Assembly (NCBI GenBank): GCA_030272155.1
Contig: CP126204.1
Location: 3,463,501 to 3,527,500, forward strand
Origin: Tetradesmus obliquus
Taxonomy: Eukaryota > Chlorophyta > Chlorophyceae > Sphaeropleales > Scenedesmaceae
DNA length: 64,000 nucleotides
Reading direction: 5' to 3'
Below, piece by piece: positions 1 to 12,460 of the stretch (the first letter of the stretch is position 1; every line of letters begins with the position of its first letter). The notes below the pieces were generated by a model. It searched no databases, had not been told where the DNA came from, and was given only the letters and a program-made list of their open reading frames with translations. The translations under genes were made by a program, and so were the position numbers.

Positions 1-152
1 ACGCGGGCGATCGGCGTTAGGATGTTGCGGCAAACCTTGGATCGCTACCAATGGCCGTTTGGCCTTTATATCTGATGCTCGACCGCTTGGAGTTCACCCA
101 TCAACTTTTGCTGCGACTCTTCATCATCCGCTGGTCGGTCGCCTATCACGAA

Positions 153-821
153 ATGATGCAGCTTGTAGCTTGTGCTCGTGCAAGCAGCGGCCGTGCTGCT
201 GCAGCTGCTTTCAACGCGCCAATCATCACTAGCAGCTCGTGGAAGCCTCTTTCGTCTCGGCAGATCCCTTGCTCCTCCTCTGCTGTCCAGCAGCAGCAGC
301 AATGCACCCAGCAGCAGCAGGAGCAGCAGCAGCGGCAGTTCTCCAGCAGGGCAGGATCTGGTGATTCCGGCTCTTCCCAATTCACATCTTCCCCCGAAGC
401 AGTCACGAGCAAGGGCGACCCAGCATCCAACGAGACCAGCAGCAGCAACAACCAGCCTGGCCACACAACATTCACAGGCACAGCAGATGTCTTCCAGCCC
501 AGCAGCAGCAGCGGCACACAGCAGCAGCAGGAGCCATCTGTCGCCACAGATTCAAACCGCAGCTGGATGTCAGGCGACGACCTCGGCACTCGCGTGAAAG
601 CTGCAACCAGCGACAGCAGCACCGCTACAGCCAGCCCCAACCAGCAGCAGCAGCAGCAGCAGGGTGAGGGGGCAACGCTAGGTGTGGATGCAGCAGTCCC
701 GGAGTGCCACCCTGCAGACCCCTACTGCCAGGCTGGAGAGCAGGCTCCAATGCCTGACGGCTTCCACGAGCCGGAGCCGGGGGATGACCACATCCCTCCC
801 TCATCCGGCTTCCCGGCGTGA
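153..821 (+). CDS. Small Gln/Ser-rich protein with mitochondrial-type presequence, function unknown
   Basis: An uninterrupted frame of 222 codons starts at the double ATG at 153; an in-frame ATG at 51 would add 34 residues that look less like a targeting peptide. The first ~70 residues are rich in Ala, Ser, Arg and Gln, lack acidic residues until late, and contain RQFSS, a pattern typical of mitochondrial presequence cleavage sites. The middle is Ser/Thr/Gln-rich low complexity with several CAG runs. The last ~40 residues are different: acidic and proline-rich with two cysteines (PECHPADPYC) and the ending PPSSGFPA. I do not recognise a family. A degenerate copy of the 3' end of the frame lies about 250 bases downstream. 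Intronless here; an upstream exon beyond the window is possible. Confidence 0.45.
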   Translation: MMQLVACARASSGRAAAAAFNAPIITSSSWKPLSSRQIPCSSSAVQQQQQCTQQQQEQQQRQFSSRAGSGDSGSSQFTSSPEAVTSKGDPASNETSSSNNQPGHTTFTGTADVFQPSSSSGTQQQQEPSVATDSNRSWMSGDDLGTRVKAATSDSSTATASPNQQQQQQQGEGATLGVDAAVPECHPADPYCQAGEQAPMPDGFHEPEPGDDHIPPSSGFPA

Positions 822-2000
822 ACGTCAAGCTGAATTCGGTGTTAGAGATGTGGCCAGAGTGCATTGCAGTGCGCCTGCGCAGCACCTCGACGCAGCTGCA
901 TGCTGCATACTCAGCCGTGTTCGATTCACCATGCATGGCTGCTGCCACGCATGCATCAGACAGTTGGGCAATGGTGTTGTGGCTGTGCCATGGTGGCACA
1001 GTATGCCTGACGGCTGCACGAGCCGGAGCCCGGGGTTGACCACACCCCTGCCTCATATGGCTTTTCTTTGAATTTTGCAGTGACGTATAACTCTGTGATT
1101 GCGTGGTGGCCAAAGCTTCACTGTATTGCGCCGCCTTCATGCAGCTGCATGCGTCACACATCATGGCTTTGTTGTTGCCAGCAAGCTGCACTGCAGCGGC
1201 GCCGCAGCTGCGTTGGAAGTTGGCCACCTGCCGTATGCGCGCTGGTGCACCACGGGCGCCATGGCGTGGCCACGAGCGAGGCAGAGTTTGCTATCACAAC
1301 GTTGTTACAGTGTAACTTTACAAGCCGAATCCTCTTTGGGATTACAGGCGGTGCGGGGTGAAGGTGAAGATAGTGCGGCAAAAAGTTGAGGGGTCAGTTG
1401 CATGTTTTACAGATTATGCCAGGATGGGTGGCAGTGCGACGTTTCCAAGCCACCTGACTAACCCACTCAGTGTAAGCTACACTGCACCCTAATACTAAAC
1501 CCCTGGCCAACATCCCGCAGCAGGATAAGCACCTCAGTCTGCATGAGATGTCAATCCAATGCAAGTTAAGATACAGCAGGTTCTGCTGAGCTCGGATAAG
1601 TCATGACGCACCAGATTTACCTAGCGGATGCGTTGCTGCGCAAAGATGCACAGGGAACAGATGCGCAAAGATGCACAGGGAACAGATACAGATGCACTAG
1701 GAACCATGCATTGCACAATGTCTTTGTCATATGTGTTGCTGCGCAAAGATGCACAGGGAACCATGCATTGCACAATGTCTTTGTATTTCATCAGTCACTA
1801 GGCTGCAGCAGCAATGGCACTGGATCACCTTGAGCAAAGTTTCCTCACAGTACAACAGCTGCTGAGGATGAATGCATAATCATTTCTTATGCAAGTGTGG
1901 CAACACCAGCCTTCTGATGTGCTTGCATCCCACAACAGCTAACTGTCCACAAACCCAAGCATAGCGGCCGACCGCAACCATGAAAGACCACCAGACGACG
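822..2000. other. Intergenic, with degenerate tandem copies
   Basis: No convincing gene. Bases 1001-1065 are a diverged copy of 750-813, the end of the upstream coding frame, and the following ~70 bases match the sequence after the stop codon, so a ~250-base unit was duplicated. A further short repeat lies at 1637-1790. The interval separates the ends of two converging genes, so it should hold both 3' ends. Confidence 0.5.
1637..1790. repeat. Short tandem repeat
   Basis: The motif tgcgcaaagatgcacaggga occurs three times (about 1637, 1660 and 1741). The second and third copies are each followed by the same stretch, catgcattgcacaatgtctt, at about 1704 and 1760. It is noncoding as far as I can see. 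Confidence 0.7.
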
Positions 2001-5000
2001 TCACTGCTGCTGCTGCTGCTGCTGCAGCAATGCCCGTGCAGCTGCCAGCGCGCCACCCGACTCTCCCCAGGAGACTGCTGCTGCTGCTGCCGCCGCTGTG
2101 CTGCTGCTGCTGCCATCTAGCTGTGGTGGCAGCAGGCCCTCGCCCGGCTCTGATAGCATTGGGCTGTCCAGCACAGCAAAACCCGCAGCGACGCCGCCCT
2201 CGTTGGATGATGAGGTCTTGGTGCGCACCAGGTGCCCCACCTCCTCGTTGATCATTACCTGCAAGCAACATGCCATGATGTTATGTGTCGTGATGACTAC
2301 AACAGCAGCACAGTGTTGTTGGATGATGAGGTCTTGGTGCGCACCAGGTGCCCCACCTCGTCGTTGACCACCACCTGCATGCAACATGGCACGTCACTTG
2401 TCACTTGTTTGGCAGAGGCTGTGGATGAGCATGTGCATGCGTGCAGCGGCATGTGCTTTGGTGCACTTGGTGCTCCACCTCTTCGTTGACCACCACCTGC
2501 ATGCAACATGGCATGTCAGGTTGCTCCAGCTTGCATGCACGATGCGGCAGCTGTGAAAAATCATGTGCATGCATGCAATGGTGTGTGCTTCCATTGGACA
2601 AAGCACAGTGCTAGGCAAGCCGCAGCCAGTCATAAGCCACATGGTATGACACGTAAGCCCTTCTTGCCATGCTTTGGCACCACTTGACACCCACCTCATC
2701 ACCCACTCGCAGGAAGGTGCCATAGATGCCCAGCTCGCTCAGGCTCTCATCCTCAGCCCAAGCCCCGCCCCGCACACACACGCTGCGCTGCGGCATGCAT
2801 TGGCGTGTACTTCCACGCAACAGAGCACAGTGCTGTAGGTATGTCGCAGCCAGTCGATAGCCATATCAAATGCTTCCCACCATGCACTGCTGCCACCCAC
2901 CTCATCACCCACTCGCAGGAAGGTGCCATACATCCCCAGCTCACTCAAGCTCTCATCCTCCGCATCTTAGTCAGCTATATAGCTGCATATATGTACAACC
3001 CAAACCCTCCCTACCCCCCCCCCCCCCCCCCTTGATGCCACCCACCTCATCTCCAATGCGCAGGAAGGTGCCATAGATGCCCAGTTCGCTCAAGCTCTCA
3101 TCCTCCGCCCAAGCCCCACCCCGCACAAACACGCTGCGCTGTGGCGGGGGCACGATGCGCTGCATCAAAATAAATGCTGCCAGGCTGTCCCCGCCAGCTG
3201 CCAGGCCCTGCTGCAGGGCTGCTGAGAGCTCGGGGCCGTACAGGTTGTTGCCGCCGCCCTCGCGCTGGGGTTTTAGGACGAAGCGATCGGGGTTTTGGAT
3301 GGCGTCTTGGATGACGGCTGCTGTGGCGGGCTCGCTGATGTTGTCGAGAGACCATAAGCCTGCAGTGTGTTGAGATACAATATACAGCAAAAGTTGATAA
3401 CATGTAATGACCAAGCACGGCAGATGGGCGAGGGTGACAGGTGGCAGCAGCAGTGGGGAGACCAGCAACTGCAGGCGTCGTGCAGCTAGAAGGTATGCGG
3501 TGTTTGCTGCTCTGGGCAACTGGTGCAAGGTCACTTTCACACGTGCTGTTCATGACGAGCACATCACATCTGCTGCTGCAGATGCAGTCGCTGCCTGCTA
3601 CAGCTGCTGCTTTAGCTGGCTGCTGTAAGAAGCAGCAGGCAGCAATTATGGATGACGAACCACCGCTGAACGCGCCATGTGTGTGCAGCAGAGCCTAAAC
3701 CTCCCACCTGCAAATAGCTACTGCAGCTGCTTGCTGTAAGCTGCAGCAGGCAGCAACCAGGGCCGGCGCAGCACGCATAACGCCATTCACATGCCAAGGC
3801 AAACCTCACCTGCAAACAGCTGCCGCAACTTGCCGCCCTGCTGCGGCCCCATGAAGCGCTCAACCACGCCGGGTGCTGCCAACCACGCCGGGTGCTGCCA
3901 GGTCCTGCTGCACCTTTTTGCTGCCAGCCAGCTGGTACAACTGCAGTTGCCTCCTGCCACTGCTGCTGCTGCTGCTGCTGCTACTTCTCGTTGCTGTCAG
4001 CAGCAACAAAACAGCTACCACGGCCAACGCAGCACAGAGAAAAGCCACATCCACGCACATCCACATGCAGCACCTCTCACCTGCAAACAGCTGCCGCAGC
4101 TCGCCGCCTTGCTGCTGCCCCATGAAGCGCTCAACCACACCCGGTGCTGCCAAGTCCTGCTGCACCTTCTTGCTGCCAGCCAGCTGGTACAACTGCAGTT
4201 GCCTCCTGCCACTGCTGCTGCTGCTGCTGCTGCTACTTCTCGTTGCTGTCAGCAGCAACAAAACAGCTACCACGGCCAACGCAGCACAGAGAAAAGCCAC
4301 ATCCACGCACATCCACATGCAGCACCTCTCACCTGCAAACAGCTGCCGCAGCTCGCCGCCTTGCTGCTGCCCCATGAAGCGCTCAACCACACCCGGTGCT
4401 GCCAAGTCCTGCTGCACCTTCTTGCTGCCAGCCAGCTGGTACAACTGCTGTTGCCTCCTGCCACTGCTGCTGCTGCTGCTGCTGCTTCAGCGGGTTGCTG
4501 TCAGCAGCAACAAAACAGCTACCACGGCCAACGCAGCACAGAGAAAAGCCACATCCACGCACATCCACATGCAGCACCTCTCACCTGCAAACAGCTGCCG
4601 CAGCTCGCCGCCTTGCTGCTGCCCCATGAAGCGCTCAACCACACCCGGTGCTGCCAAGTCCTGCTGCACCTTCTTGCTGCCAGCCAGCTGGTACAACTGC
4701 TGTTGCCTCCTGCCACTGCTGCTGCTGCTGCTGCTGCTTCAGCGGGTTGCTGTCAGCAGCAACAAAACAGCTACCACGGCCAACGCAGCACAGAGAAAAG
4801 CCACATCCACGCACATCCACATGCAGCACCTCTCACCTGCAAACAGCTGCCGCAGCTCGCCGCCTTGCTGCTGCCCCATGAAGCGCTCAACCACACCCGG
4901 TGCTGCCAAGTCCTGCTGCACCTTCTTGCTGCCAGCCAGCTGGTACAACTGCTGTTGCCTCCTGCCACTGCTGCTGCTGCTGCTGCTGCTTCAGCGGGTT

Positions 5001-8000
5001 GCTGTCAGCAGCAACAAAACAGCTACCACGGCCAACGCAGCACAGAGAAAAGCCACATCCACGCACATCCACATGCAGCACCTCTCACCTGCAAACAGCT
5101 GCCGCAGCTCGCCGCCTTGCTGCTGCCCCATGAAGCGCTCAACCACACCCGGTGCTGCCAAGTCCTGCTGCACCTTCTTGCTGCCAGCCAGCTGGTAAGC
5201 AACGGTGGGGCACTTGGCTGCAGTGCTGGCCTCGATCAGGGCACGCGCCTGCCACTCTTTGTCAGTGGGGTAGTCAATGGGTGTATACCCAGCCCTGTGG
5301 GGAAGCAGTCCATTGAGCGATACAGACTTCAGGTCACATCTGCCATTGTAGCTGTAATGGGTCGCTGAGTAAAGCATGCCGAACATGTACTCACTTCTAA
5401 GGAGGGAAACATGTGCTACTCTGCTAGCATGGCAGCTCACTATAGGTACGCACAATACAGTTGCATTTTTGTGCACTCTCCAGCCACACTGGCCGGCAAC
5501 TTACCTGAAGTACACCAGGCCCACTGGCATGCCTCTGTCAGCAAACACCAGCCTGCTGCCAATTGCATGCAGTCAAGCGCAACAAACTCAACCCTGGCTG
5601 AGTAAGCACACCACACACCTGAAGTACACCAGGCGCACTGGGGTGCCGTTGTCAGCAACCACAGCCTGCTGCCAATTGCATGCAGTCAACGGCAGCACAC
5701 AATCCCGCCAGGCTAACCATGTACCCCACACACCTGAAGTACACCAGGCCCACTTGGGTGCCATTGTCAGCAAACACCAGCCTGCTGCCACCAGCAGCAT
5801 CAGGCTGCAGCTGCAGGGCGTCTGGTATCTGAGCCAGTGTGAGGCGCCGAGTGGCAATGCCGTGCTCCGTCCACAGCGTATGCTGCAGCCACTGCAAGGA
5901 GGCACAGAGCGAATGCAGCAGATGGCAATGTCAACACACATCCAGCATAGCTGTCGCTCTGTATTGCATCTTTATGCTTGCATCCTGTTGTGTTGCACCT
6001 CCATAGGATAATCAACAGCCTGCAGTCATGTTCATATGCAAGACACAACAACACCCTTCCCCGACAGGTGTCCTAGATATGGAGTTGGCCCTCCAATTTC
6101 AGCACTCTGCACACCTGCTGGTTGCATGCATTTCGCTCAACTGGCCGCACCACCATAAAAGCACATCAGGACAACCACTGACTATGCCCACACTGAACCC
6201 CGAGTGCAAAACCCCAACACTCTGCGTACCTGCGGGTCGTATGTGTTGATTTCCCCAGGCTGTGCCATCATCACCGAATGTTTGAATGCACATCATGCAG
6301 GATAACAGCTGACTATGTGCACACTGAGCCCCGAATGCTGAACCCTGACACATCCTTGAACTGGGCGTACCTGCTGGTCGTATGCATTGCGCTCCCCTGG
6401 CTGTACCACCATCACCATCACTGCACCCGGCCCTCCAGCAGCCACCACTGCAGCAGCCAGGGCCCTGCAGATGCCTTGCATGGCAGCATTGCTGGGCAGG
6501 CGGCTTGCAGACAGCAGCTGCAGCGCTGCTGCTGCTTCACTGCTGCTGCTGCTGCTGGCTGCGGCAAGGCGCTGCAGGGTGTAGTGATGCAGCTGGGAGG
6601 TTATGCTGCTGAGGCAGGCAAAGGAAGAGGCGATGGTGTTGAGCTCCACCTATGCAGCAGACAAGACACGCGTCAGACCCTCAGCTGGCTTGGTTGTCAT
6701 GGGCAAGAACTTGCAATTTAAAGCGGCGACGGTTGACAGCTGCCTTTTGTACCAGCAAGCTGAGTTGGCAGCATTGTCTGCAAAGAAGGCAGCAGTAGCA
6801 CCTGCGGACCCTGTGCATACACTGTGTTGTTAAGCAGGTATGGATACCACACAGCCCACAGAAGTTAAACATGCCAGCTTCTAACACACGAAGGCCATCC
6901 GGGACCGTTTCCTGACTGCAACATGCTGAGGGACAAAGTCAACACCATGCTGGTGCGCAGCGAACTGTAAGACACATGACAACATTTAAATGTGTTACTA
7001 ACAACATTCGAGAACAGCGGCGACAGCTGTGCTTGCAGGAACGCACTTGCAGGAAGCCGCCGCTGGGTGCATCCAGCATATAGTCGCTGCGGTGCACGCC
7101 CAGCACCACCTCTTTTGCACCCGCTGCTGCTGCTGCTGCTCGAGCCGGCTTGCTGTCCTGCAGCAGCTGCAGCAGACGCCCCGTGAAGTCGTCCTGCTGT
7201 CCTGCAAGTGCTAGCGTATCAAACAGGTACGCTTCGTCTGCTGCTACCCTGTCGATTAGCGTGTTGAAGGTCGTCATTGCAGCCTTGGCCTGTTGGTTCG
7301 AAGCGCAGAGCACAAAGTCAGAAGCTGGGAGCGTCCGTTGCCATGTCTACTGGTTGCATCGTCTTGCAGGAATGCCACCTAGGTGGCAGGGGAGCAGGCA
7401 GCATCAAGACTGCTTGCTACAGCACAGCTAAGTACAGCAGTACACTTGTCGCCTGACATGGGCGTCTACCTGCTGCTGGCATTGCAGCTGCTGCTGCCCA
7501 GCTGCAGCCTTCAGCCATGCACCAGCTCCAACACCCTCTGCAGTGCGCCAGAATGCACAAACTGCAGCGAGCCAGCATGTGTACCTGCTGGAACCTGCTT
7601 GCAGGAAAAGCCACCGGCAGCAGCGACAGTGGCGCATGGATCAGCGCCGCGGGCGGGGCAGTGCCGCCAAGCCCAACGACCTGCACATACAAACATGCAG
7701 GAACATGAGGAGCGGCGAACAGACAAGGCCAAGACAGTGCTGGGGTGAGCAGCAGCGCAAACATGTCATAGTGCATGTTGTTCTGTTTGAAATCATGCAG
7801 ATGCTGTGTGCTGCGGGCGAGGCCTGAACAACAAGCGTCCTCAAGCAAGAGGTCGTGTACATACTGTGTGTGACGAATGGCATATACAGGAGCTGTAGCT
7901 CACTGCACGGGTAATCACCAGCAAAGCATGCTTTTCAAGCTGTGCCACAAGTTGCATCTTCTTTTTGGTAGCAGAGTAAGCTGATATGCGTGCGCTGCAC

Positions 8001-8228
8001 AACTGCAGCTGCTGCACTCACCAGGCCATGCTGGCTAGCCCACACAATGGCATCCTGCACCAGCGAGTCCAGCTCTGCGTCTGTATTTGACATACTAGCT
8101 CTGACTTTGTATGTAGTTTCTTTGGCTCGTGCTCTTGTTGGCAGCTCCCTTGCTGCAGCAGCAGCTCTGAACCTGTGCCTGGTGTGTGCAGCTGCTGAGG
8201 GCGTCAAGTTGAGGCCAGCAGTCAACAT
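2001..8228 (-). CDS. GSH2: Glutathione synthetase, eight exons, probable plastid transit peptide
   Basis: Joins Gly to gamma-glutamylcysteine with ATP, the second step of glutathione synthesis. Exons on the minus strand: 8228-8022, 7680-7585, 7289-7047, 6649-6371, 5891-5734, 5294-5089, 3359-3046 and 2258-2001; all phases agree and give 586 residues. Family landmarks occur in order: [65 protein letters not shown], the Gly-rich loop [23 protein letters not shown], and the closing loop LVRTK...[16 protein letters not shown]. The first 45 residues are Ala/Arg/Ser/Thr-rich and look like a transit peptide. A second Met (8093) would start a shorter form, which fits the dual plastid/cytosol location known for plant enzymes. 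The C-terminus has an Ala/Gln low-complexity tail. Introns carry many partial copies of neighbouring exons. Confidence 0.93.
2310..2510 (-). repeat. Two echoes of the GSH2 exon 8 acceptor edge
   Basis: Two copies of the beginning of exon 8 lie in the preceding intron, at about 2320-2385 and 2465-2510. The first still reads [19 protein letters not shown] and keeps the acceptor; the second has decayed after NEEV. The real exon start is 2258, identified by the uninterrupted reading through to the stop. Confidence 0.8.
2694..2965 (-). repeat. Two echoes of the GSH2 exon 7 donor edge
   Basis: The last ~90 bases of exon 7 (reading [17 protein letters not shown] and GDE, then a gtggg donor) are repeated at about 2694-2790 and 2898-2965, downstream in the same intron. 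Both keep the donor. The flanking intron sequence containing a tgcatgcaatg motif is repeated with them. Confidence 0.85.
3014..3031. repeat. Poly-C run of 18 (poly-G in the GSH2 transcript)
   Basis: Eighteen consecutive C on the plus strand. In the GSH2 sense direction this is a G18 run starting about 14 bases after the exon 7 donor. A similar C run lies in the ODR4 intron near 48.4 kb. Confidence 0.9.
3805..5200 (-). repeat. 252-base tandem array containing six copies of GSH2 exon 6 sequence
   Basis: Donor-edge landmarks recur at 3805, 4076, 4328, 4580, 4832 and 5084: a period of exactly 252, except the last unit, which is 19 bases longer through a small internal duplication. Each unit holds the 112 coding bases [12 protein letters not shown]... 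to LRQLFAG, the donor, and an intron piece ending in a CAG run and an acceptor-like gcaactgcag. Only the copy ending at 5089 is continuous with the upstream part of exon 6 ([10 protein letters not shown]). A further degenerate edge is visible near 3705. Confidence 0.92.
5505..5665 (-). repeat. Two echoes of the GSH2 exon 5 donor edge
   Basis: The end of exon 5 ([12 protein letters not shown] then a gtgtgtgg donor) is repeated at about 5613-5665 and 5505-5560 in the following intron, reading [12 protein letters not shown] and [12 protein letters not shown]. Intron sequence with caattgcatgcagtcaa is copied too. Confidence 0.85.
6105..6290 (-). repeat. Two echoes of the GSH2 exon 4 donor edge
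   Basis: The end of exon 4 ([13 protein letters not shown] then a gtacg donor at 6370) is echoed at about 6228-6290 and 6105-6160. Both are diverged enough that the peptide is no longer readable, but the tgctggtcgtatgcattgcg core can be followed base by base. Confidence 0.75.
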
Positions 8229-8687
8229 TGCCTATGCTGCAGTTTCCGGTCAATGTGCGTGAACAACACCTTCTGATCAACAAGCTCCTTGAGCCTGATG
8301 AGATTTGCAGCACTATACTGTCTCTGCTGCTACGTCGTCCAGGTGACACAAAACGCCGGTCAAAGTCAGCGGTAACGAGAAATAATGTAGAACGGTGCAC
8401 CCATCATCAGTGACACGAGCCGTATACCGTCGGCTATCTTGGGCATCATTTGGAGGTCTGTCCAGAACCCTTTCGGTGTAATCTGCATGCTACTGTGTCG
8501 ATGAAGAAACATACGTGCAACAGACTGATTTACAGTTTGGTTCTGCTGCGTATGCACGGTGTCCTGCTAGCAAAAAGGGTGATGTTCTGCGTTTACAACT
8601 TTCACCGTTACTACTCCGCCTGATTGACTTCGATCCTGTCCAATCGTTCCTATGCAACGTTACTTTCAAACCAGGATGCCATGAGAC
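8229..8687. promoter_or_regulatory. Shared 5' region between divergent genes
   Basis: About 460 bases separate the GSH2 start (minus) from the next start (plus), so both promoters and 5' UTRs should lie here. No TATA box or other element is clear enough to name. Confidence 0.4.
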
Positions 8688-11534
8688 ATGCCGAAGGGGT
8701 TAGGCAGCAAACTCAGGAAACAGCAGAAGCACCAGGGGGCTTCAGCACAGGAGGGGGGCAGCAGCAGGGCAGCAGCTGCTGCAGAGAGCACAGCAGCGCA
8801 AACAAATGAGCTGGAGACCCTCTGCACGCCTCTGCAGCGGCCAGCAAGTCAGAAGCTGCGTACTGCCACCCATTGCGAGGTAGGGTCACATCAGCTGCTG
8901 GTGCTGCTTGCATGGTCCCGGCCAACATGTTACTTAATCGTTGTCTGTCATTGCTAAGATTATACAGAAATACATCGTACAGTGATGCAGGCACATCATT
9001 TGCGCAACAGCATCATGCACCTGTCCTGGACGCTGCAGGGGAGGGGCCTCATGTGCGTCCAGGGTCAACAGCCTGCATGTCATCCAAGCGTGCTGGTCAT
9101 TCAACACATGCACTACCAAGTGTTGTGACCTCCGCTAGTCATACCTGCCCTGCAGTCAACATGCATCTGTTCCTACTGGCAGCGCCACTGTTTTGTATCT
9201 GCTAAATGTGCTTGGCCTCTGCAGGTGCCTGACCTCTCCAGTGCAGACAGCACAGAGTGCAGGCAGCTGCCGCGCCAAGCAGCAGATGAGCTGACACATG
9301 CACTGCCAGAGCAACCTGCAGAGCTTGTTGCAGGAAGTGCAGATGGCCTGCACAGCTGCAGCAGCCAGCAGCCTGAGCAGCCCAGCACGCTTGCGGCAGC
9401 TGAGCAGCCGCTCAGCGCGCAGCAGCTGCATGCAGTTGCTTGCAGGAACAGCGATGCGGACGGCAGCAGCATCGGCAGGCTGAGTACTGCACAGCAGTTG
9501 CCTGCTGCTCCCTCAACCAGCACTGCTGCAGGCATGCCGTCTCCCAGCGCGTTTGCAGCTGCAGCAGCAGTGCCCCAGCCACTCAGCAGCTTGCAGGAAA
9601 ACGTGCAGGAAAGCAGCCAGCAGCTGCAGGGGACATCGGTGCTGCCCATGCAGCGGCGCAGCAGCGCCAATGGCAGCGCTGGAAGTTCCGGCGGCAGCAG
9701 CAGCATCTCTGCCGTCAGCAGCAGCGGCAGGCTAGGCTCTGCTTCGTGGCAGCCAGGTCGTAGGTGAGAGCGTTTAATAGGTTTGACTTTCTGGTGTAGT
9801 TTGACCATTTGTCCTGCATGCATGTGTTGTGGCTGTGATTGTGTCCTGGCGGCAGGCTAGGGTCTGCTTCATGGCTACCCACGCAGCAGGTCAGGCAGAT
9901 GGAGATGTGGATCGAGTTAAAACACGGCTGTGTGTGTACATTGCTGTACATGTGTGTACATTGCTGTACATCTGTGTACATTGCTGTTGTGAAGGGAGGC
10001 TGATTGAGTGAAGTGGCACTGTGAGCACCAAACATCCAAAGCCATGCACTTGGTTGATTAAACTGCTAAACGTCTGACTGTACGCAGGGAGGTGGGGTTC
10101 AACATTCCACAGCTAGCACAGCAGCCCGCGATTGTCTCACAGCAGCCACAGCAGCAGCTGCTGGTGCCCAGGCCACCTGTGCAGCAGCAGCAGCACTTGC
10201 AGCAGGAGCACTTGCAGCAGCCGTTGTCACCTACCCTTGCAAAGCCAACAGGCAGGGGCCTGGCTGCCCGCATTCAAGCAGCCCAGCTCGCAGCAGCAGG
10301 CAGGAGCGACCCAGCCAGCTGGGCAGCAGCAGAAGCAGAAGCCCAGAAAGCAGACGTGGAAGCTGCTGCTGCAGCAGCAGCTGCACGGCAGGCGCAGCTT
10401 CTTGAGGAGCAGGAGCGGCGCAGGAGAGAGGAGCGGCAGGTAGCGCTGGCGCTAGCTGCTGCCAGGGTATCTACTGCACATCATAGCAGCGCTGCAGAGC
10501 AGCAGCAGCAGGAGCTGCGGCTGCTGCTGGGCAGGCTCAGCAGTGACAGCTTGACGCGGCGCAGCAGCAGCGGCAGCACCAGCAGCAATGACAGCGGGCT
10601 GGGGCGCGCAAACAGCAGCAGCAGCATGCAGCACAACAGCAGCAGAGGCCATGGGCTGAGCCGGCTGGGTGCAGAGGGCTCGGCTGGCAGGGGCGGTGAT
10701 TTAGTAGCAGCTGCTGCTGCTGGTGTGCATGCCGCAGCAGACGATCTTGCGGCTGCAGCAGCTCATGATTCGAAACATGAGGCGTTGCTTGCGGTGATTG
10801 TAGACCAGGCCATTGCAGCAGCCGCACAAGCGCCAGCAGCCGCTGAGCAGACGTTTGTGACAGCTGAGGTGGCTAGGCTGGACAAAGCCAGCTCACAGGA
10901 ACTGAGCTTAGTAACAGCACCAATGCTGGTTGCTGCAGGGCATGGAGCAGGGCATGCAGCTGCTGCAGGGCATGGAGCAGGGCATGCAGCTGCTGCAGCA
11001 GCAGCAGCCCATCATGTCAGCTCAGCTGAGGCTGTATCCAGCGCTGCTGCTGGTGTGGCTGGTTCGTCGCCTGACACGCCAAGCAAAGCGCCTGAGCAGC
11101 TGCTGCAGGACATATCTCTGGTTGTCACTCGCAGCTTGTTTGAGGCCAGCTTCAGCAGGGGCAGCAGCCCGCAGCCCACACACAACAGCAGCAGCAGCAA
11201 TGGCCGAGATCCAGGGCCAAACAGTGTGGAAGTAGCAGCAAATGCAGCTGCAGCAGCCGGTGATGGATGTAGTGAGGCACTAGAGGCTGGCAGCAGCAGC
11301 ACAAATAGAGCACTTGACACCAACAGGCCGCCAGCACTAGACCTAGCACCTGGTTGGCAGCAGCAGCAGCAGCAGCAGCAACAGGCGGCAGCTGTACAGG
11401 AAAATTTGCATGCTGCCAGCGCTAGCATGGCATCTGCTGCACCAGCATCTCTTCAGCTGCGCAGGAATGTGACAGCAGGAGGCACACACGATCAGCAGCT
11501 CAGCAACGCTACCAGCCCACTGCGTAGGTCGATT

Positions 11535-11578
<44 letters not shown>

Positions 11579-12426
11579 CAGCGTCAAGGCCAGTGCAGCA
11601 GCAGCAGCAGCAGGTGCTGCAGCGTCACCTCGATCGCCTGCAGCAGAGCGACCCCCTTGGAACGTCAGCACCAGGGTTGCTGGCGGCGATAACAACAAAG
11701 CACTCAGCGGGCTCAGCAGCAGTGGTAGCGGCAGCAGCAGCGGTGAGGCCAGTCCTGTCAGAGGCAATAGCGGGAGGTCAAGTGCGCGCAGCAGCTGCAC
11801 TGACAGTGAAGCAGCCAGCCCTAAACAAGCCCCCTGCTTGGCTGCTGGGACTGCCAGTAGCTCTGCAGGTGGCAGCAGCAGCAGCAGCAACAACAATACA
11901 AGTGCAACTGCTGGTGCTGGCAGAGCAGCAGCAGCAGCTGTCAAGCCCAGCAGGATTCCAAGACTGTTGCTGCCGCCACAACCAGCAGCAGCAGCTGCAG
12001 GCAATGCAGCTGTTTACAGAAGCCCTCGGTCTGGCGGCGGCAGCAGCAGCAGCAGTCCCAGGATCTCAGTGCGTGCAAAGCTGTCACCGCGCTCCCCAGT
12101 TGCTATGCAGTCACCAGGCTCACCTGGGCGGCAAGTTCGCAGTGGGAATTCGCATGTGCACACTGTGAACTCGCCCAAGAGGCCGCCCTGGTGCTCTGCC
12201 ACCAGCATCAGCTCCGCTCAGCATATCAGCAGCAACAGCAGCAGCAGGAGTGGCAGTGGTGGCGGGGATGCAGCAGCAGCAGCAGCAGCACAGCAGGCAG
12301 TGCAGCAGCAGCACATTGAAGCTCACGTGGCGCCAGCGTCTCCTGCTTCCTCCAAGCCGCGCAACAGCAACAGCACCAGCAGCAGCAGGAGCGGGGCGGC
12401 TGGAGAAGTGCCAGCTGCTGCTGAGC

Positions 12427-12460
<34 letters not shown>

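Noticed and set aside
3805..5200. Regular 252-base repeats resembling a CRISPR array
   Set aside because: The repeats are whole exon-plus-intron units coding for part of glutathione synthetase; there are no short repeats with unique spacers and no cas genes, and the genome is eukaryotic.
3791..5368. 525-codon plus-strand open frame
   Set aside because: It is the antisense shadow of the GSH2 exon 6 array; a 252-base period (a multiple of three) keeps any stop-free frame open.
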